Assembly (NCBI RefSeq): GCF_900100365.1
Contig: NZ_FNKU01000001.1
Span: 5,753,981-5,817,980, forward strand
Length of the DNA stretch: 64,000 bases
Reading direction: 5' to 3'
Source: Pseudomonas cannabina
GTDB taxonomy: Bacteria; Pseudomonadota; Gammaproteobacteria; Pseudomonadales; Pseudomonadaceae
Position 1 is the first letter of the stretch. Every line of letters starts with the position of its first letter. Both the position numbers and the translations under genes were made by a program. The notes beneath the pieces were generated by a model, which had not been told where the DNA came from, made no database searches, and saw only the letters and a program-made list of their open reading frames with translations. Of this stretch, positions 36,300 through 43,856 are shown one piece after another.

Positions 36300-36761
36300 T
36301 CACGTCAGCCGTGGGTCTACATCAAACGTCAGTTCTCGGGCCGTTGCGACAACGGCTTCGAACGCCGGATGCCGGACATTGAGCACGTAGTTCTGCTCGC
36401 GCGGAATGATCACGCTGGGTACGGCCAGTGCCAGGCTTTGACCAGACGCCAGCCAGGCGTCGCCGAATGTGGCCGTGGCTTGTGGCGCGGGTTCTTCGCG
36501 CCAGTCGGGTGGCAGGGTGTCGGGGCGCGCGTTGAGGATAAGTTCTTCGGCGATCTGCAGTTCAAGCATTGCGTAATGCCGGGCCACGCCGGTGTTGTTC
36601 AGGTGAACCAGTATCTCCAGCAGCGCCAGCGATTCGCTGCCCGCGCAGTACAGGCACGCGTTGCCCTTGCTGTTCCAGCGTCCGCCGTAGAGCTTGGCAC
36701 CTTCGCCGTCGAACGCTTGCGCCAGCCATTTGCGCTTTACCAGACGATAAACGGCAATCAC
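36300..36761 (-). CDS. RES-domain toxin of a type II toxin-antitoxin pair
   Basis: 153 residues with the RES fold markers: the Arg in VYRLVKRKW, GAKLYGGRWNSKGNACLYCAGS and SLALLEILVHL, then the Ser-containing SVIIPREQNYVLNVRHP. Family members degrade or modify NAD+ and stop growth. Its start overlaps the stop of the Xre antitoxin gene by 4 bases, and the antitoxin comes first as is usual for this family. Confidence 0.9.
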   Translation of the reverse strand: MIAVYRLVKRKWLAQAFDGEGAKLYGGRWNSKGNACLYCAGSESLALLEILVHLNNTGVARHYAMLELQIAEELILNARPDTLPPDWREEPAPQATATFGDAWLASGQSLALAVPSVIIPREQNYVLNVRHPAFEAVVATARELTFDVDPRLT

Positions 36762-37207
36762 GCGACCACTCCGTGCTCCAGCCGACCGATCAGGTCCAGC
36801 ACGGCCTGGGCTTCGGCTGAGGTGGCGAGCATCTCCAGCGGCCTGCGATTACCCAGCCCGTGCACCGGATTGGCCAGCCACAGGCGGGTGGCTTCGGTGT
36901 CATCTTCGAACAGGTCCAGTGCTGCTTTATAGACGGCTGCCAGTCGAAACAGACGGTCACTTTCCTCGGCGTTGAAGCGCCGCACCTTGAGACGCCTCTG
37001 CAAGGTTGCCGGTGCGATGCCCAGATGTTCGGCCAGCGTCGAGCGGTTCAGGTCGGTGTAATGCGCCAGACGTTCGAACACCTCATAGGGCAAGCCGCTG
37101 TGCAATGCCGTGTGCAGGCGGGTGCCACGTGCCGGAATGCCCAGGTGCTGCCAGAAGTCGTCCTGCCGGGGCTTGGCGGGTTGGTAGTCGCTGATGGGCA
37201 GGGACAT
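36758..37207 (-). CDS. Xre/MbcA/ParS-type antitoxin of the RES toxin
   Basis: 149 residues with an N-terminal helix-turn-helix (DLNRSTLAEHLGIAPATLQRRLKV) and a C-terminal toxin-binding domain (TEATRLWLANPVHGLGNRRPLEMLATSAEAQAVLDLIGRLEHG). It neutralises the RES toxin and represses the operon. An inverted repeat with ATCxAGTGAT cores lies upstream at 37236-37271. Confidence 0.9.
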   Translation of the reverse strand: MSLPISDYQPAKPRQDDFWQHLGIPARGTRLHTALHSGLPYEVFERLAHYTDLNRSTLAEHLGIAPATLQRRLKVRRFNAEESDRLFRLAAVYKAALDLFEDDTEATRLWLANPVHGLGNRRPLEMLATSAEAQAVLDLIGRLEHGVVA

Positions 37208-37235
37208 GACTCACCTCTCTGGTACGCAGTCGATC

Positions 37236-37271
37236 TATCGAGTGATCGCTATTGAATCTATCACTTGATAA
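37236..37271. promoter_or_regulatory. Candidate operator of the RES/Xre operon
   Basis: The half sites TATCGAGTGATCG (37236-37248) and CTATCACTTGATAA (37258-37271) are inverted copies of an ATCxAGTGAT core. They sit 29-64 bp upstream of the antitoxin start. Autoregulation is typical of the family; this site is inferred. Confidence 0.5.
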
Positions 37272-37483
37272 TAGGCCTGTTTGCCCGGCGGCGGTAGTGA
37301 TCTGCAGCAATAGATGACGACTTAAATTACAGAAACGTCAAAGAGCGCCGATTTAGGCTATAGGTTAGTTTGAATGTTATCGATAGAGCGTTACAGGCTC
37401 AGGCCATTCTCCCCCCGACAGTGCAGTCGAACCTGTACGTGCTGCTACCGTCGGCCTGATTTTTCTGCAGTGAGAACCACACG

Positions 37484-38488
37484 ATGTCCACGCTTGCGCT
37501 ATTGATATGTGACGACTCGAACATGGCGCGCAAGCAGTTGTTGCGTGCCTTGCCCGAAGACTGGGATGTGTCGGTCACACTGGCTACCCAAGGCCAGGAA
37601 GGTCTGGAGGCCATACGCAAAGGGCAGGGCCAGGTCGTGCTGCTCGACCTGACCATGCCGGTGATGGACGGTTACCAAACGCTGGCGGCGATTCGTGCCG
37701 AAAAACTGGACGCCAGGGTGATCGTCGTGTCCGGCGACGTACAGGACGAAGCGGTGCGTCGAGTCATGGAGCTGGGTGCGCTGGCGTTCCTGAAAAAGCC
37801 GGCTGATCCGGACGAGCTCAAAAGCACGCTGGAGCGCCTCGGCCTGTTGGGCAAACCTGCGACGGCACCGGTGCCCTTGCCGGCGCTGAACAACAAGGGC
37901 GGGGTGATCAGCTTTCAGGATGCGTTCCGGGAAACCGTCAACGTCGCCATGGGGCGCGCGGCAGCATTGCTGGCCAAGGTACTGTGGGTATTCGTGCAGT
38001 TGCCGGTGCCCAATGTGAACATGCTCGAAGTCGGCGAGTTGCACATGGCGCTGGCCGATGCGCACAGTGATCAGCGTTTGACGGCGGTATGCCAAGGTTA
38101 CATCGGTGGCGGAATCGCCGGTGAAGCGCTGCTGATTTTTCATGACTCGGAAATCTCCGGCATCTCGCAACTGATGGGCGGCGATCATTCCGACAGTTCT
38201 GACATGGAAATGCTGCTGGACCTGTCCACGATCCTGATCGGTGCCTGCCTGAGCGGCATCGCCGAGCAGATCGACATTGCCTTCTCGCAAGGCCATCCGC
38301 AGCTATTGGGCGCGCAGGGCGGGATCGATGAATTGATCCGCATCAATCAGCAGCGCTGGAAAAAAACGCTGGCGGTCGAAATCAGTTACAGCGTGGAAGG
38401 CCACAATCTGCATTTCGATCTGCTGATGCTGTTCACCGAAGACTCGGTCGAGCTGCTTACCAAAAAACTCGCCTACATGATGAGCTGA
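37484..38488 (+). CDS. Response regulator fused to a CheC-like phosphatase domain
   Basis: 334 residues. The N-terminal receiver domain (1-120) carries the acidic pocket (LLICDDSNMARK), the phosphorylated Asp (VVLLDLTMPVMDG), the conserved Ser (IVVSGDV) and Lys (FLKKPADPDE). The C-terminal domain resembles CheC/CheX (EMLLDLSTILIGACLSGIAEQ), a CheY-phosphate phosphatase family. This fused form is found in pseudomonads, usually beside a PAS protein or cyclase. A PAS gene follows 3 bp later. No flagellar genes are in the window. Confidence 0.88.
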   Translation: MSTLALLICDDSNMARKQLLRALPEDWDVSVTLATQGQEGLEAIRKGQGQVVLLDLTMPVMDGYQTLAAIRAEKLDARVIVVSGDVQDEAVRRVMELGALAFLKKPADPDELKSTLERLGLLGKPATAPVPLPALNNKGGVISFQDAFRETVNVAMGRAAALLAKVLWVFVQLPVPNVNMLEVGELHMALADAHSDQRLTAVCQGYIGGGIAGEALLIFHDSEISGISQLMGGDHSDSSDMEMLLDLSTILIGACLSGIAEQIDIAFSQGHPQLLGAQGGIDELIRINQQRWKKTLAVEISYSVEGHNLHFDLLMLFTEDSVELLTKKLAYMMS

Positions 38489-38491
38489 CCC

Positions 38492-38974
38492 ATGAGCAAC
38501 GCTATTGAAATCAACGAGCTTCATTGGTTGCTGGCCGTCACCCAGAACATTGACGTGGGCATTGTGGTGCTGGACCTGAACTACCGGGTCACGGTCTGGA
38601 ATACGTTCATGGAAAACCGCTCAGGTGTGGTGCCTTATGTGGCCATCGACAAGACCTTTTTCGAGATTTTTCCCGAGGTCAACGCCAAGTGGTTCAGCAA
38701 GAAAATCGATAACGTCGTGACCCTCGGCACGCCTGCGTTCACCATCTGGGAGCAGCGGCCGTACCTGGTGCGTTTCAAGAATTATCAGCCGATCACCGGG
38801 CAGGAGGAGTTCATGTACCAGAACACCACGCTGTTTCCGCTGCGCTCGACCACGGGCGCGATCAGCCATGTGTGTCTGGTGATCTATGACGTTACCGATG
38901 TGGCGGCCAACCGCAATCAGTTGCTGGCGGCCAACGACAAGCTACAGCAGCTGTCCGGCGTGGCGCCCGAGTGA
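38492..38974 (+). CDS. Single PAS-domain protein
   Basis: 160 residues forming one PAS domain (IDVGIVVLDLNYRVTVWNTFMENRSG, then FFEIFPEV and ISHVCLVIYDVTDVAANRNQ), with no output domain. It starts 3 bp after the CheY-CheC gene, so the two are surely co-translated and likely act together. It probably serves as a sensing partner; in related loci the PAS is part of a diguanylate cyclase. Confidence 0.8.
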   Translation: MSNAIEINELHWLLAVTQNIDVGIVVLDLNYRVTVWNTFMENRSGVVPYVAIDKTFFEIFPEVNAKWFSKKIDNVVTLGTPAFTIWEQRPYLVRFKNYQPITGQEEFMYQNTTLFPLRSTTGAISHVCLVIYDVTDVAANRNQLLAANDKLQQLSGVAPE

Positions 38975-39070
38975 TCAGCCTGCGCCCATGACCATCCAGC
39001 AAAGCCGCCCTGCGAGCTTGATCGTCCTCGTGCTAGGATCGCGATTTTTCCGCTGACGCTCAGGGACATC

Positions 39071-40327
39071 ATGCGATCTCAAGCCACTCTCACTGTTATG
39101 CCTGTCGAGCGCCCGCTGGTCGGGCGCGTCAGCCCGCCGGGCTCCAAGTCGGTCACTAACCGGGCGCTGCTGCTGGCGGGCATGGCCAAAGGCACCAGTC
39201 GTCTGACCGGCGCGCTGAAGAGCGATGACACCCGGGTGATGTCCGACGCGCTGCGTCTGATGGGCGTGCAGGTCGATGAGCCGGATGACAGCACCTTCGT
39301 GGTGACCAGCAGCGGCCACTGGCAGGCACCTCAGCAGGCGCTGTTTCTCGGCAACGCCGGGACCGCGACGCGCTTCTTGACGGCAGCGCTGGCCAACTTC
39401 GAAGGCGATTTCGTGGTGGACGGCGACGAGTACATGCGCAAGCGCCCGATCGGCCCGCTGGTCGATGCCTTGCAGCGCATGGGCGTGGACGTCAGCGCGC
39501 CCACTGGCTGCCCGCCGGTGGCGATCAAGGGCAATGGCGGGCTGGCGGCAGGCCGCATCGAGATCGACGGCAACCTGTCCAGCCAATATGTCTCGGCGCT
39601 GCTGATGGCCGGCGCCTGCGGCAAGGGCCCGCTCGAAGTGGCGCTGACCGGCAGCGAAATCGGTGCACGCGGTTACGTTGATCTGACCCTCGCCGCCATG
39701 CAGGCGTTTGGCGCAGAGGTCCAGGCCATCGGCGACTCAGCCTGGAAAGTCTCGGCCACTGGCTACCGCGCGACCGATTTCCATATCGAACCGGACGCCT
39801 CCGCCGCGACCTACCTCTGGGCTGCACAGGCCCTGACCGAGGGCAACATCGACCTCGGCGTGGCGAGCGACGCGTTCACTCAGCCAGATGCCTTGGCCAG
39901 CCAGATCATCGACCGCTTCCCGAACATGCCCGCCGTGATCGACGGTTCGCAAATGCAGGACGCAATCCCGACGCTGGCGGTGCTCGCAGCGTTCAATCGT
40001 CAGCCAGTGCGCTTTGTCGGCATCGCCAACCTGCGAGTCAAGGAGTGCGACCGTATTTCAGCCCTGTCCCAAGGCCTGTGCGCCATCGCGCCCGGCCTGG
40101 CGGTTGAAGAGGGTGACGACCTGATTGTCAACGCCAACCCGGCCCTGGCAGGCACCACGGTCGATGCGTTGATCGACACCCACGCCGACCACCGGATCGC
40201 CATGTGCTTTGCATTGGCCGGCCTGAAAATCAAAGGCATCCGCATCTTGGACCCGGATTGCGTCGGCAAGACCTACCCCGGTTACTGGGATGCGCTGGCT
40301 TCGCTGGGTGTGAGTATTCAGCGCTGA
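39071..40327 (+). CDS. aroA: 3-phosphoshikimate 1-carboxyvinyltransferase (EPSP synthase), stand-alone paralogue
   Basis: 418 residues of the AroA/MurA fold. Visible landmarks are PPGSKSVTNRALLLAGMAKG (shikimate-3-phosphate and PEP contacts), FLGNAGTATRFLTAALANF, YMRKRPIGPLVDAL and RVKECDRISALSQGL. It catalyses the sixth step of the shikimate pathway. Pseudomonas normally has its housekeeping AroA fused to prephenate dehydrogenase in the serC-pheA-hisC cluster. That gene is not here, so this separate copy is probably an additional enzyme. Confidence 0.9.
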   Translation: MRSQATLTVMPVERPLVGRVSPPGSKSVTNRALLLAGMAKGTSRLTGALKSDDTRVMSDALRLMGVQVDEPDDSTFVVTSSGHWQAPQQALFLGNAGTATRFLTAALANFEGDFVVDGDEYMRKRPIGPLVDALQRMGVDVSAPTGCPPVAIKGNGGLAAGRIEIDGNLSSQYVSALLMAGACGKGPLEVALTGSEIGARGYVDLTLAAMQAFGAEVQAIGDSAWKVSATGYRATDFHIEPDASAATYLWAAQALTEGNIDLGVASDAFTQPDALASQIIDRFPNMPAVIDGSQMQDAIPTLAVLAAFNRQPVRFVGIANLRVKECDRISALSQGLCAIAPGLAVEEGDDLIVNANPALAGTTVDALIDTHADHRIAMCFALAGLKIKGIRILDPDCVGKTYPGYWDALASLGVSIQR

Positions 40328-40394
40328 CAGATCAGGTTTATCGGCTCGGGAAGCCTTTAGGATTTCGAGACATCTTGAGCTGGCAATCTACGGT

Positions 40395-40448
40395 TGTAGA
40401 TACTATGTTTATACGTTGGGATTGCATGCCTCGTATTAGGTATCTACA
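40395..40448. promoter_or_regulatory. Candidate operator of the mazEF-like pair
   Basis: Perfect inverted 9-mers TGTAGATAC (40395-40403) and GTATCTACA (40440-40448) flank a 36-bp AT-rich spacer just before the antitoxin start at 40475. Autoregulation is typical of MazE; the site is inferred. Confidence 0.5.
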
Positions 40449-40474
40449 GTATTGCTACGTTATGAGGTGTCTTG

Positions 40475-40729
40475 ATGGAAGTGAAAATTCAGCAATGGGG
40501 CAATAGCGCTGCAATTCGTTTGCCCGCAAACGTGCTCAAGCAGATGAGCCTGTCTAGCGGAGATGTGCTTACGCTTGATGCGTCTGCAGAAGTCATCACG
40601 CTCAAACCCGCTAAAGCAAAGTTGCATTATCGATTGGCTGACTTGATGGCAAAATGTGATTTGAGCGCGCCTGAGCCCACAGAATTGGCCGAATGGAACA
40701 CCATGCAGCCAATTGGACGTGAGGTTTGA
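40475..40729 (+). CDS. MazE-type antitoxin
   Basis: 84 residues with an N-terminal AbrB-like swapped-hairpin DNA-binding domain (MEVKIQQWGNSAAIRLPANV, LSSGDVLTLDASAEVITLKP) and a disordered C-terminus that would wrap the toxin. The start ATG is at 40475. Its stop overlaps the toxin start as TTGA. Confidence 0.92.
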   Translation: MEVKIQQWGNSAAIRLPANVLKQMSLSSGDVLTLDASAEVITLKPAKAKLHYRLADLMAKCDLSAPEPTELAEWNTMQPIGREV

Positions 40730-41073
40730 AACGGGTCAAATTCAACCGGTCGGATATTGTGCGACTGAACCTGAATCCAACAGCAGGCCGCGAACAACAG
40801 GGCGATTTTCGTCCTGCGTTGATTCTGACGCCTGCGGCTTATAACGTATCGGGCCTTGTAATTATTGCGCCCATCACGCAGGGCGGCGACTTCGCTCGGT
40901 ATGCCGGTTTCGCGGTGCCGTTGAGCGGTTCAGGTACCGAAACGCAGGGTGTCGTTCTTTGCAACCAGATTCGAACCGTCGACCTTGAGGCTCGTGGCGC
41001 AAAGCGTGTTGAATCAGTTCCCGAGATGGTAATTGACGATGTGCTGGCTCGCGTTCAAGCCCTTTTTGAATAG
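40726..41073 (+). CDS. MazF/PemK-type mRNA interferase toxin
   Basis: 115 residues with the MazF signature: FNRSDIVRLNLNPTAGREQQGDFRPALILTP at the N-terminus, VIIAPITQGGDFARYAGFAVPL and GVVLCNQIRTVDLEARGAKRVE. The family cuts single-stranded mRNA at short motifs and halts growth. It starts with TTG, overlapping the antitoxin stop, which suggests weak, coupled translation. Confidence 0.92.
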   Translation: MKRVKFNRSDIVRLNLNPTAGREQQGDFRPALILTPAAYNVSGLVIIAPITQGGDFARYAGFAVPLSGSGTETQGVVLCNQIRTVDLEARGAKRVESVPEMVIDDVLARVQALFE

Positions 41074-41120
41074 CAGGTTTTGCTAGTTGCCTGGCTCCTC
41101 AATCTGCTCGCCGCCGCTTC

Positions 41121-41786
41121 TCAAATCCCGAAAAACGGCTGCATCATCCGCGCCAGCAGCCCATGAAAGCGCAGCTTCGATTCCGCGGCCAGCACGCAAA
41201 TGCATTCCCGGTCGGGGTAGGCAATCGGCTGGTGCTGGATGTGGCTGTCGAGATCGGCCACGTCACCCAGGCCGAATTCACCCTGCACGTCGTAGTAAGC
41301 ACCCTTGAGGACCATGGTCATCTCGCCGCTTTCATGGCTGTGAACCGGCATGCTCACGCCCGGGGCGATTTTCAGCAGCATCAGGTTGCCATGCTCGATG
41401 CCCTCGGCGCGAACACGCTGTACACCGGGGACGAGGGTTTTCCATTTCAGCTCGCTCAGGTGACGACCGAAATGCGCCTGCATGCAGGTCGGCAACAAAT
41501 CCGGGTCTTGGTTGGCTGCAGGCATTGAATGCAGGGGCGGTTCAACGCTTGTGGCCTGCTCATCCAGACGCGCCAGCATGGCCGAGCGGCCCTTGAGCGG
41601 CACAACCGTGCTGGTGTGCTGTTGCATCAGGACGCCGCCGATCTGCTCTGCCTGCCTGAGCCGCATTCTGCACTCGGCGCAGCGCTCCAGATGGGCGGCG
41701 GTGACCAGAGAGATGACCTGCGACAGCGCCCCCGATGCATAGCTGATCAGCGTTGCTTCATCCGGATGATGCAGTGGGCCCATCAT
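41121..41786 (-). CDS. chrR: ChrR-type zinc anti-sigma factor
   Basis: 221 residues. The N-terminal zinc anti-sigma domain has HH near the start and HLERCAEC (His-x3-Cys-x2-Cys). The C-terminal cupin domain has HSHESGEMTMVLKGAYYD as the metal-binding box. In Rhodobacter and others ChrR holds RpoE and releases it on singlet oxygen or organic peroxide stress. The ATG at 41784-41786 overlaps the sigma-factor stop by 4 bases; an adjacent ATG at 41783 is also possible. Confidence 0.92.
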   Translation of the reverse strand: MMGPLHHPDEATLISYASGALSQVISLVTAAHLERCAECRMRLRQAEQIGGVLMQQHTSTVVPLKGRSAMLARLDEQATSVEPPLHSMPAANQDPDLLPTCMQAHFGRHLSELKWKTLVPGVQRVRAEGIEHGNLMLLKIAPGVSMPVHSHESGEMTMVLKGAYYDVQGEFGLGDVADLDSHIQHQPIAYPDRECICVLAAESKLRFHGLLARMMQPFFGI

Positions 41787-42391
41787 GACTCCTCCATCCG
41801 TGAGCGAAGCTTTTGAAACGCCAGACGCAAGCATGACTTCACCGTTCCCAGCGGCATGTCCAGGCGTTCGGCAATTTCCCGATGGCTGAGCGCTTCGAAA
41901 TAAGACATTCGCAACACTTTGGCCTGATCGGCGGGCAGGTTCTGGATCGCGGTGTTCAGTTGTTGCTCCTGACGCTGGCTGTAATCGAGCGTTCTGTCTA
42001 CTGGGGCCTCCAGCCGCTCAAGTTGTTCCAGGGAGTTTTGTACCTGCACCCAACCGCGATCCTTGCGCACGCTGTCGATGTACAAATTGCGCGCGATGCG
42101 GAACAGCCAGGTCCCCAGTCTGGCTTTGGCCGGGTCGAAGGACTCGGCCTTGTGCCAGAGCTTCAGGAGCACTTCCTGCACCAGTTCTTCAGCCTGCCCT
42201 TCAGGCACATTCAGGCCCGTCAGATAGCGCAATAAACGTGGGGCGAAGTGGTCGTAGATGCGCATGAAGCTGTCGCGGTCCCTTTGACGGGCCACGGCGG
42301 CGACTTCTTCAATCCAAAGTCGGGTTATCGTCGAATCGCTGTGCGGGTTGGACAAGTGACAGAAGGTCCTGAGACTGGCAGTTATGCGCAT
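41783..42391 (-). CDS. ECF11 RNA polymerase sigma factor (RpoE of the RpoE-ChrR type)
   Basis: 202 residues. Region 2 reads DSFMRIYDHFAPRLLRYLTGL to GTWLFRIARNLYIDSVRK. Region 4 reads LPADQAKVLRMSYFEALSHREIAERLDMPLGTVKSCLRLAFQKLRSRM, ending in the DNA-binding helix. It pairs with the ChrR anti-sigma encoded by the overlapping downstream gene. The ATG at 42389-42391 was chosen with AGGTGG just upstream. An ECF11-type promoter in front implies autoregulation. Confidence 0.92.
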   Translation of the reverse strand: MRITASLRTFCHLSNPHSDSTITRLWIEEVAAVARQRDRDSFMRIYDHFAPRLLRYLTGLNVPEGQAEELVQEVLLKLWHKAESFDPAKARLGTWLFRIARNLYIDSVRKDRGWVQVQNSLEQLERLEAPVDRTLDYSQRQEQQLNTAIQNLPADQAKVLRMSYFEALSHREIAERLDMPLGTVKSCLRLAFQKLRSRMEES

Positions 42392-42442
42392 GATCCACCT
42401 TCTGATCACCATTGTCTGGTATTGGTTCGCGATGCAGAAGTG

Positions 42443-42469
42443 TTACGTAGCGGGATGGGGATTGGATCA
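42443..42469 (-). promoter_or_regulatory. ECF11-type autoregulatory promoter of the sigma/chrR operon
   Basis: On the minus strand TGATCC (42464-42469), 16 bases, then CGTAA (42443-42447), matching the TGATCC...CGTA pattern described for RpoE-ChrR regulated promoters. It lies about 52 bp upstream of the sigma-factor start. Confidence 0.7.
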
Positions 42470-42548
42470 TAGGATGTGACGAGCGGCTCGGAGCATTTTT
42501 ACAGGTTCGGCCATTACAATGGCCTCGGGCCGGTCATGCAGACAGTCG

Positions 42549-42564
42549 CTGTCATTTCTGACAG
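42549..42564. promoter_or_regulatory. lux-box-like palindrome upstream of the interrupted secreted-protein gene
   Basis: CTGTCATTTCTGACAG, an inverted repeat fitting the CT-N12-AG rule of las/rhl and lux boxes. Its centre is 72.5 bp before the ATG at 42629, exactly as in the second copy at 43774-43795. A LuxR-type regulator is inferred. Confidence 0.5.
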
Positions 42565-42628
42565 TAGCTCAGTGAGCGCTAGCTGTTTAATGTGAGATCT
42601 GGATGTTATCAAGGTCAGGGAGACCCTC

Positions 42629-43183
42629 ATGGATACTCGCGTTGCACGTGCTTCATCTACGTTTGCCAGGCTGGCCGGTATACTGCTGGTAATCGTTTGT
42701 AGTGGGCTTCTTTTAGCGCCGGAACGATCACAGGCCGGAGTTCTAGACATTGTTGTCTGAACAGGAACTCATACTGGAACTTTTTCGCCAGGCCTGACAA
42801 ACACCAGCCAGCCAACCGATGTTACGACGACAAGCAATTGGGGTCCGTGTATAGGAGTACCTTTCGGCACAAGTGTGTCGTCCAGCCAGAGCTTTCAGGC
42901 GCCCTTATCCTGTAACGCTCTGCTGCAGAACACCACCGATGTAGAATGGATCATTAACTGGAGCAATGGAACCACCAGTACTTATAAGTACGATGCGTTT
43001 TATAACGATACTGTTGGTCTGAATAAAACCATAGTGGGTATCGGGAAAATCGTGGCTGGACGTTACACGGGGGCGCTTGCGATAACGACCTATGTGCTTT
43101 TCAATCTGGGGCTCAACGACTGCGCCACGACCACGGGTGTCGCCAGCATGAGCGGCCCTTCAAACCTGATTATTATTCCGTAA
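42629..43183 (+). pseudogene. Secreted protein of unknown family, interrupted by an in-frame TGA
   Basis: From the ATG at 42629 a signal peptide (GILLVIVCSGLLLAPERSQA) is followed by a TGA at 42758-42760. The same frame then stays open to 43183. The remainder (THTGTFSPGLTNT, SNWGPC, WIINWSNGTTSTYKYDA, VAGRYTGA) aligns along its length with the intact paralogue at 43857-44429. Around the stop, the +1 frame reads Cys-Leu as in the paralogue, so the lesion may be two neighbouring single-base indels. AGGGAG lies upstream. The product is probably lost unless the stop is read through or there is a sequence error. Confidence 0.75.
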
Positions 43184-43219
43184 CCACTGGCCGGGCAGCA
43201 CATGGACAGAGCCTGCTAG

Positions 43220-43318
43220 GGAGGCGCTGATTTATTCGATTTTTCGTCCCTGCAACGCTCTGGAGGCCTTGATTTATCTGGGGGCAACAGCTGGGTTTTA
43301 GAATAAATCAGCGTCTCC
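43220..43318 (+). mobile_element. 99-bp MITE, copy 1
   Basis: The ends GGAGGCGCTGATTTATTC and GAATAAATCAGCGTCTCC form 18-bp terminal inverted repeats (one mismatch) flanked by CTAG duplications (43216-43219 and 43319-43322). It is identical over 99 bp to the reverse complement of 62932-63030. The first ten bases match the tips of the IS5-type element at 60538-61746. The size agrees with MITEs reported from P. syringae (MITEPsy1, from memory). Confidence 0.9.
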
Positions 43319-43457
43319 CTAGATGTTTTTGTACTGCAGGCTGAATCCCAACCCCATCGACTCCTCCTGCCACAACAGCTTCAATCCCGGATGCTCCGGC
43401 AAATGATCGGCATTGACCGGATGGCTGAAGGGCTCGAAACAGAACAGGCGTTGCAGC
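43319..43457 (-). pseudogene. Remnant of an aldose 1-epimerase 3' end
   Basis: The minus strand encodes about 45 residues, LFCFEPFSHPVNADHLPEHPGLKLL onward, ending FSLQYKNI, clearly related to the C-terminus of the intact epimerase at 44436-45305 but diverged. Everything upstream of this block is missing. The TAG stop is formed by the CTAG target site of the adjoining MITE. Confidence 0.8.
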
Positions 43458-43470
43458 TATAGCGTTGAGG

Positions 43471-43542
43471 TCATTGGCTTACCCAGTCTTCTACCCTCAG
43501 CCCCTCGACACGCTGGAATTCACGCTGGTTGTTAGTGACCAC
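43471..43542 (-). pseudogene. C-terminal fragment of a VapC-like PIN toxin
   Basis: The minus strand encodes VVTNNQREFQRVEGLRVEDWV and a stop, the characteristic C-terminus of VapC PIN-domain ribonucleases. No upstream domain or antitoxin is left. The rest of 43543-43773 shows no recognisable gene. Confidence 0.55.
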
Positions 43543-43773
43543 GAAACCGGGATATCCCGGTGGGTTTCGAACGCTTTGCCCGTGCCGATCGCGGACTGGA
43601 ACCGTAGCGGCTCTCGGTAGAGCGGCTAACCCGATGTTGATAGATTTGCCCTGTCCTGAACACCTGAACCTTGGATGTGCAGGCTGATAAGGGCTTTGAC
43701 GGCGTGCCGAGGATCACGGGAAGGAATGGCAGGTCTTGCAGACGGGTGCGCCAAGCGTCGCGGCCATGGGCTG

Positions 43774-43795
43774 CTACTGTCATTTCTGACAGTAG
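43774..43795. promoter_or_regulatory. lux-box-like palindrome upstream of the intact secreted-protein gene
   Basis: Perfect 9-bp arms CTACTGTCA and TGACAGTAG around TTTC, fitting the CT-N12-AG rule. The core is identical to the copy at 42549-42564 and at the same distance (72.5 bp) from its gene. Confidence 0.55.
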
Positions 43796-43856
43796 AGTAA
43801 TCAACGCCGGCTGATTATCCTGAGGGTTGGACGATATCAAGGTCAGGGAGACCATT

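Noticed and set aside
43532..43855. 107-residue open frame on the minus strand between the two secreted-protein genes
   Set aside because: It crosses the lux-box-like palindrome and ribosome site of the intact gene and has no recognisable domain.
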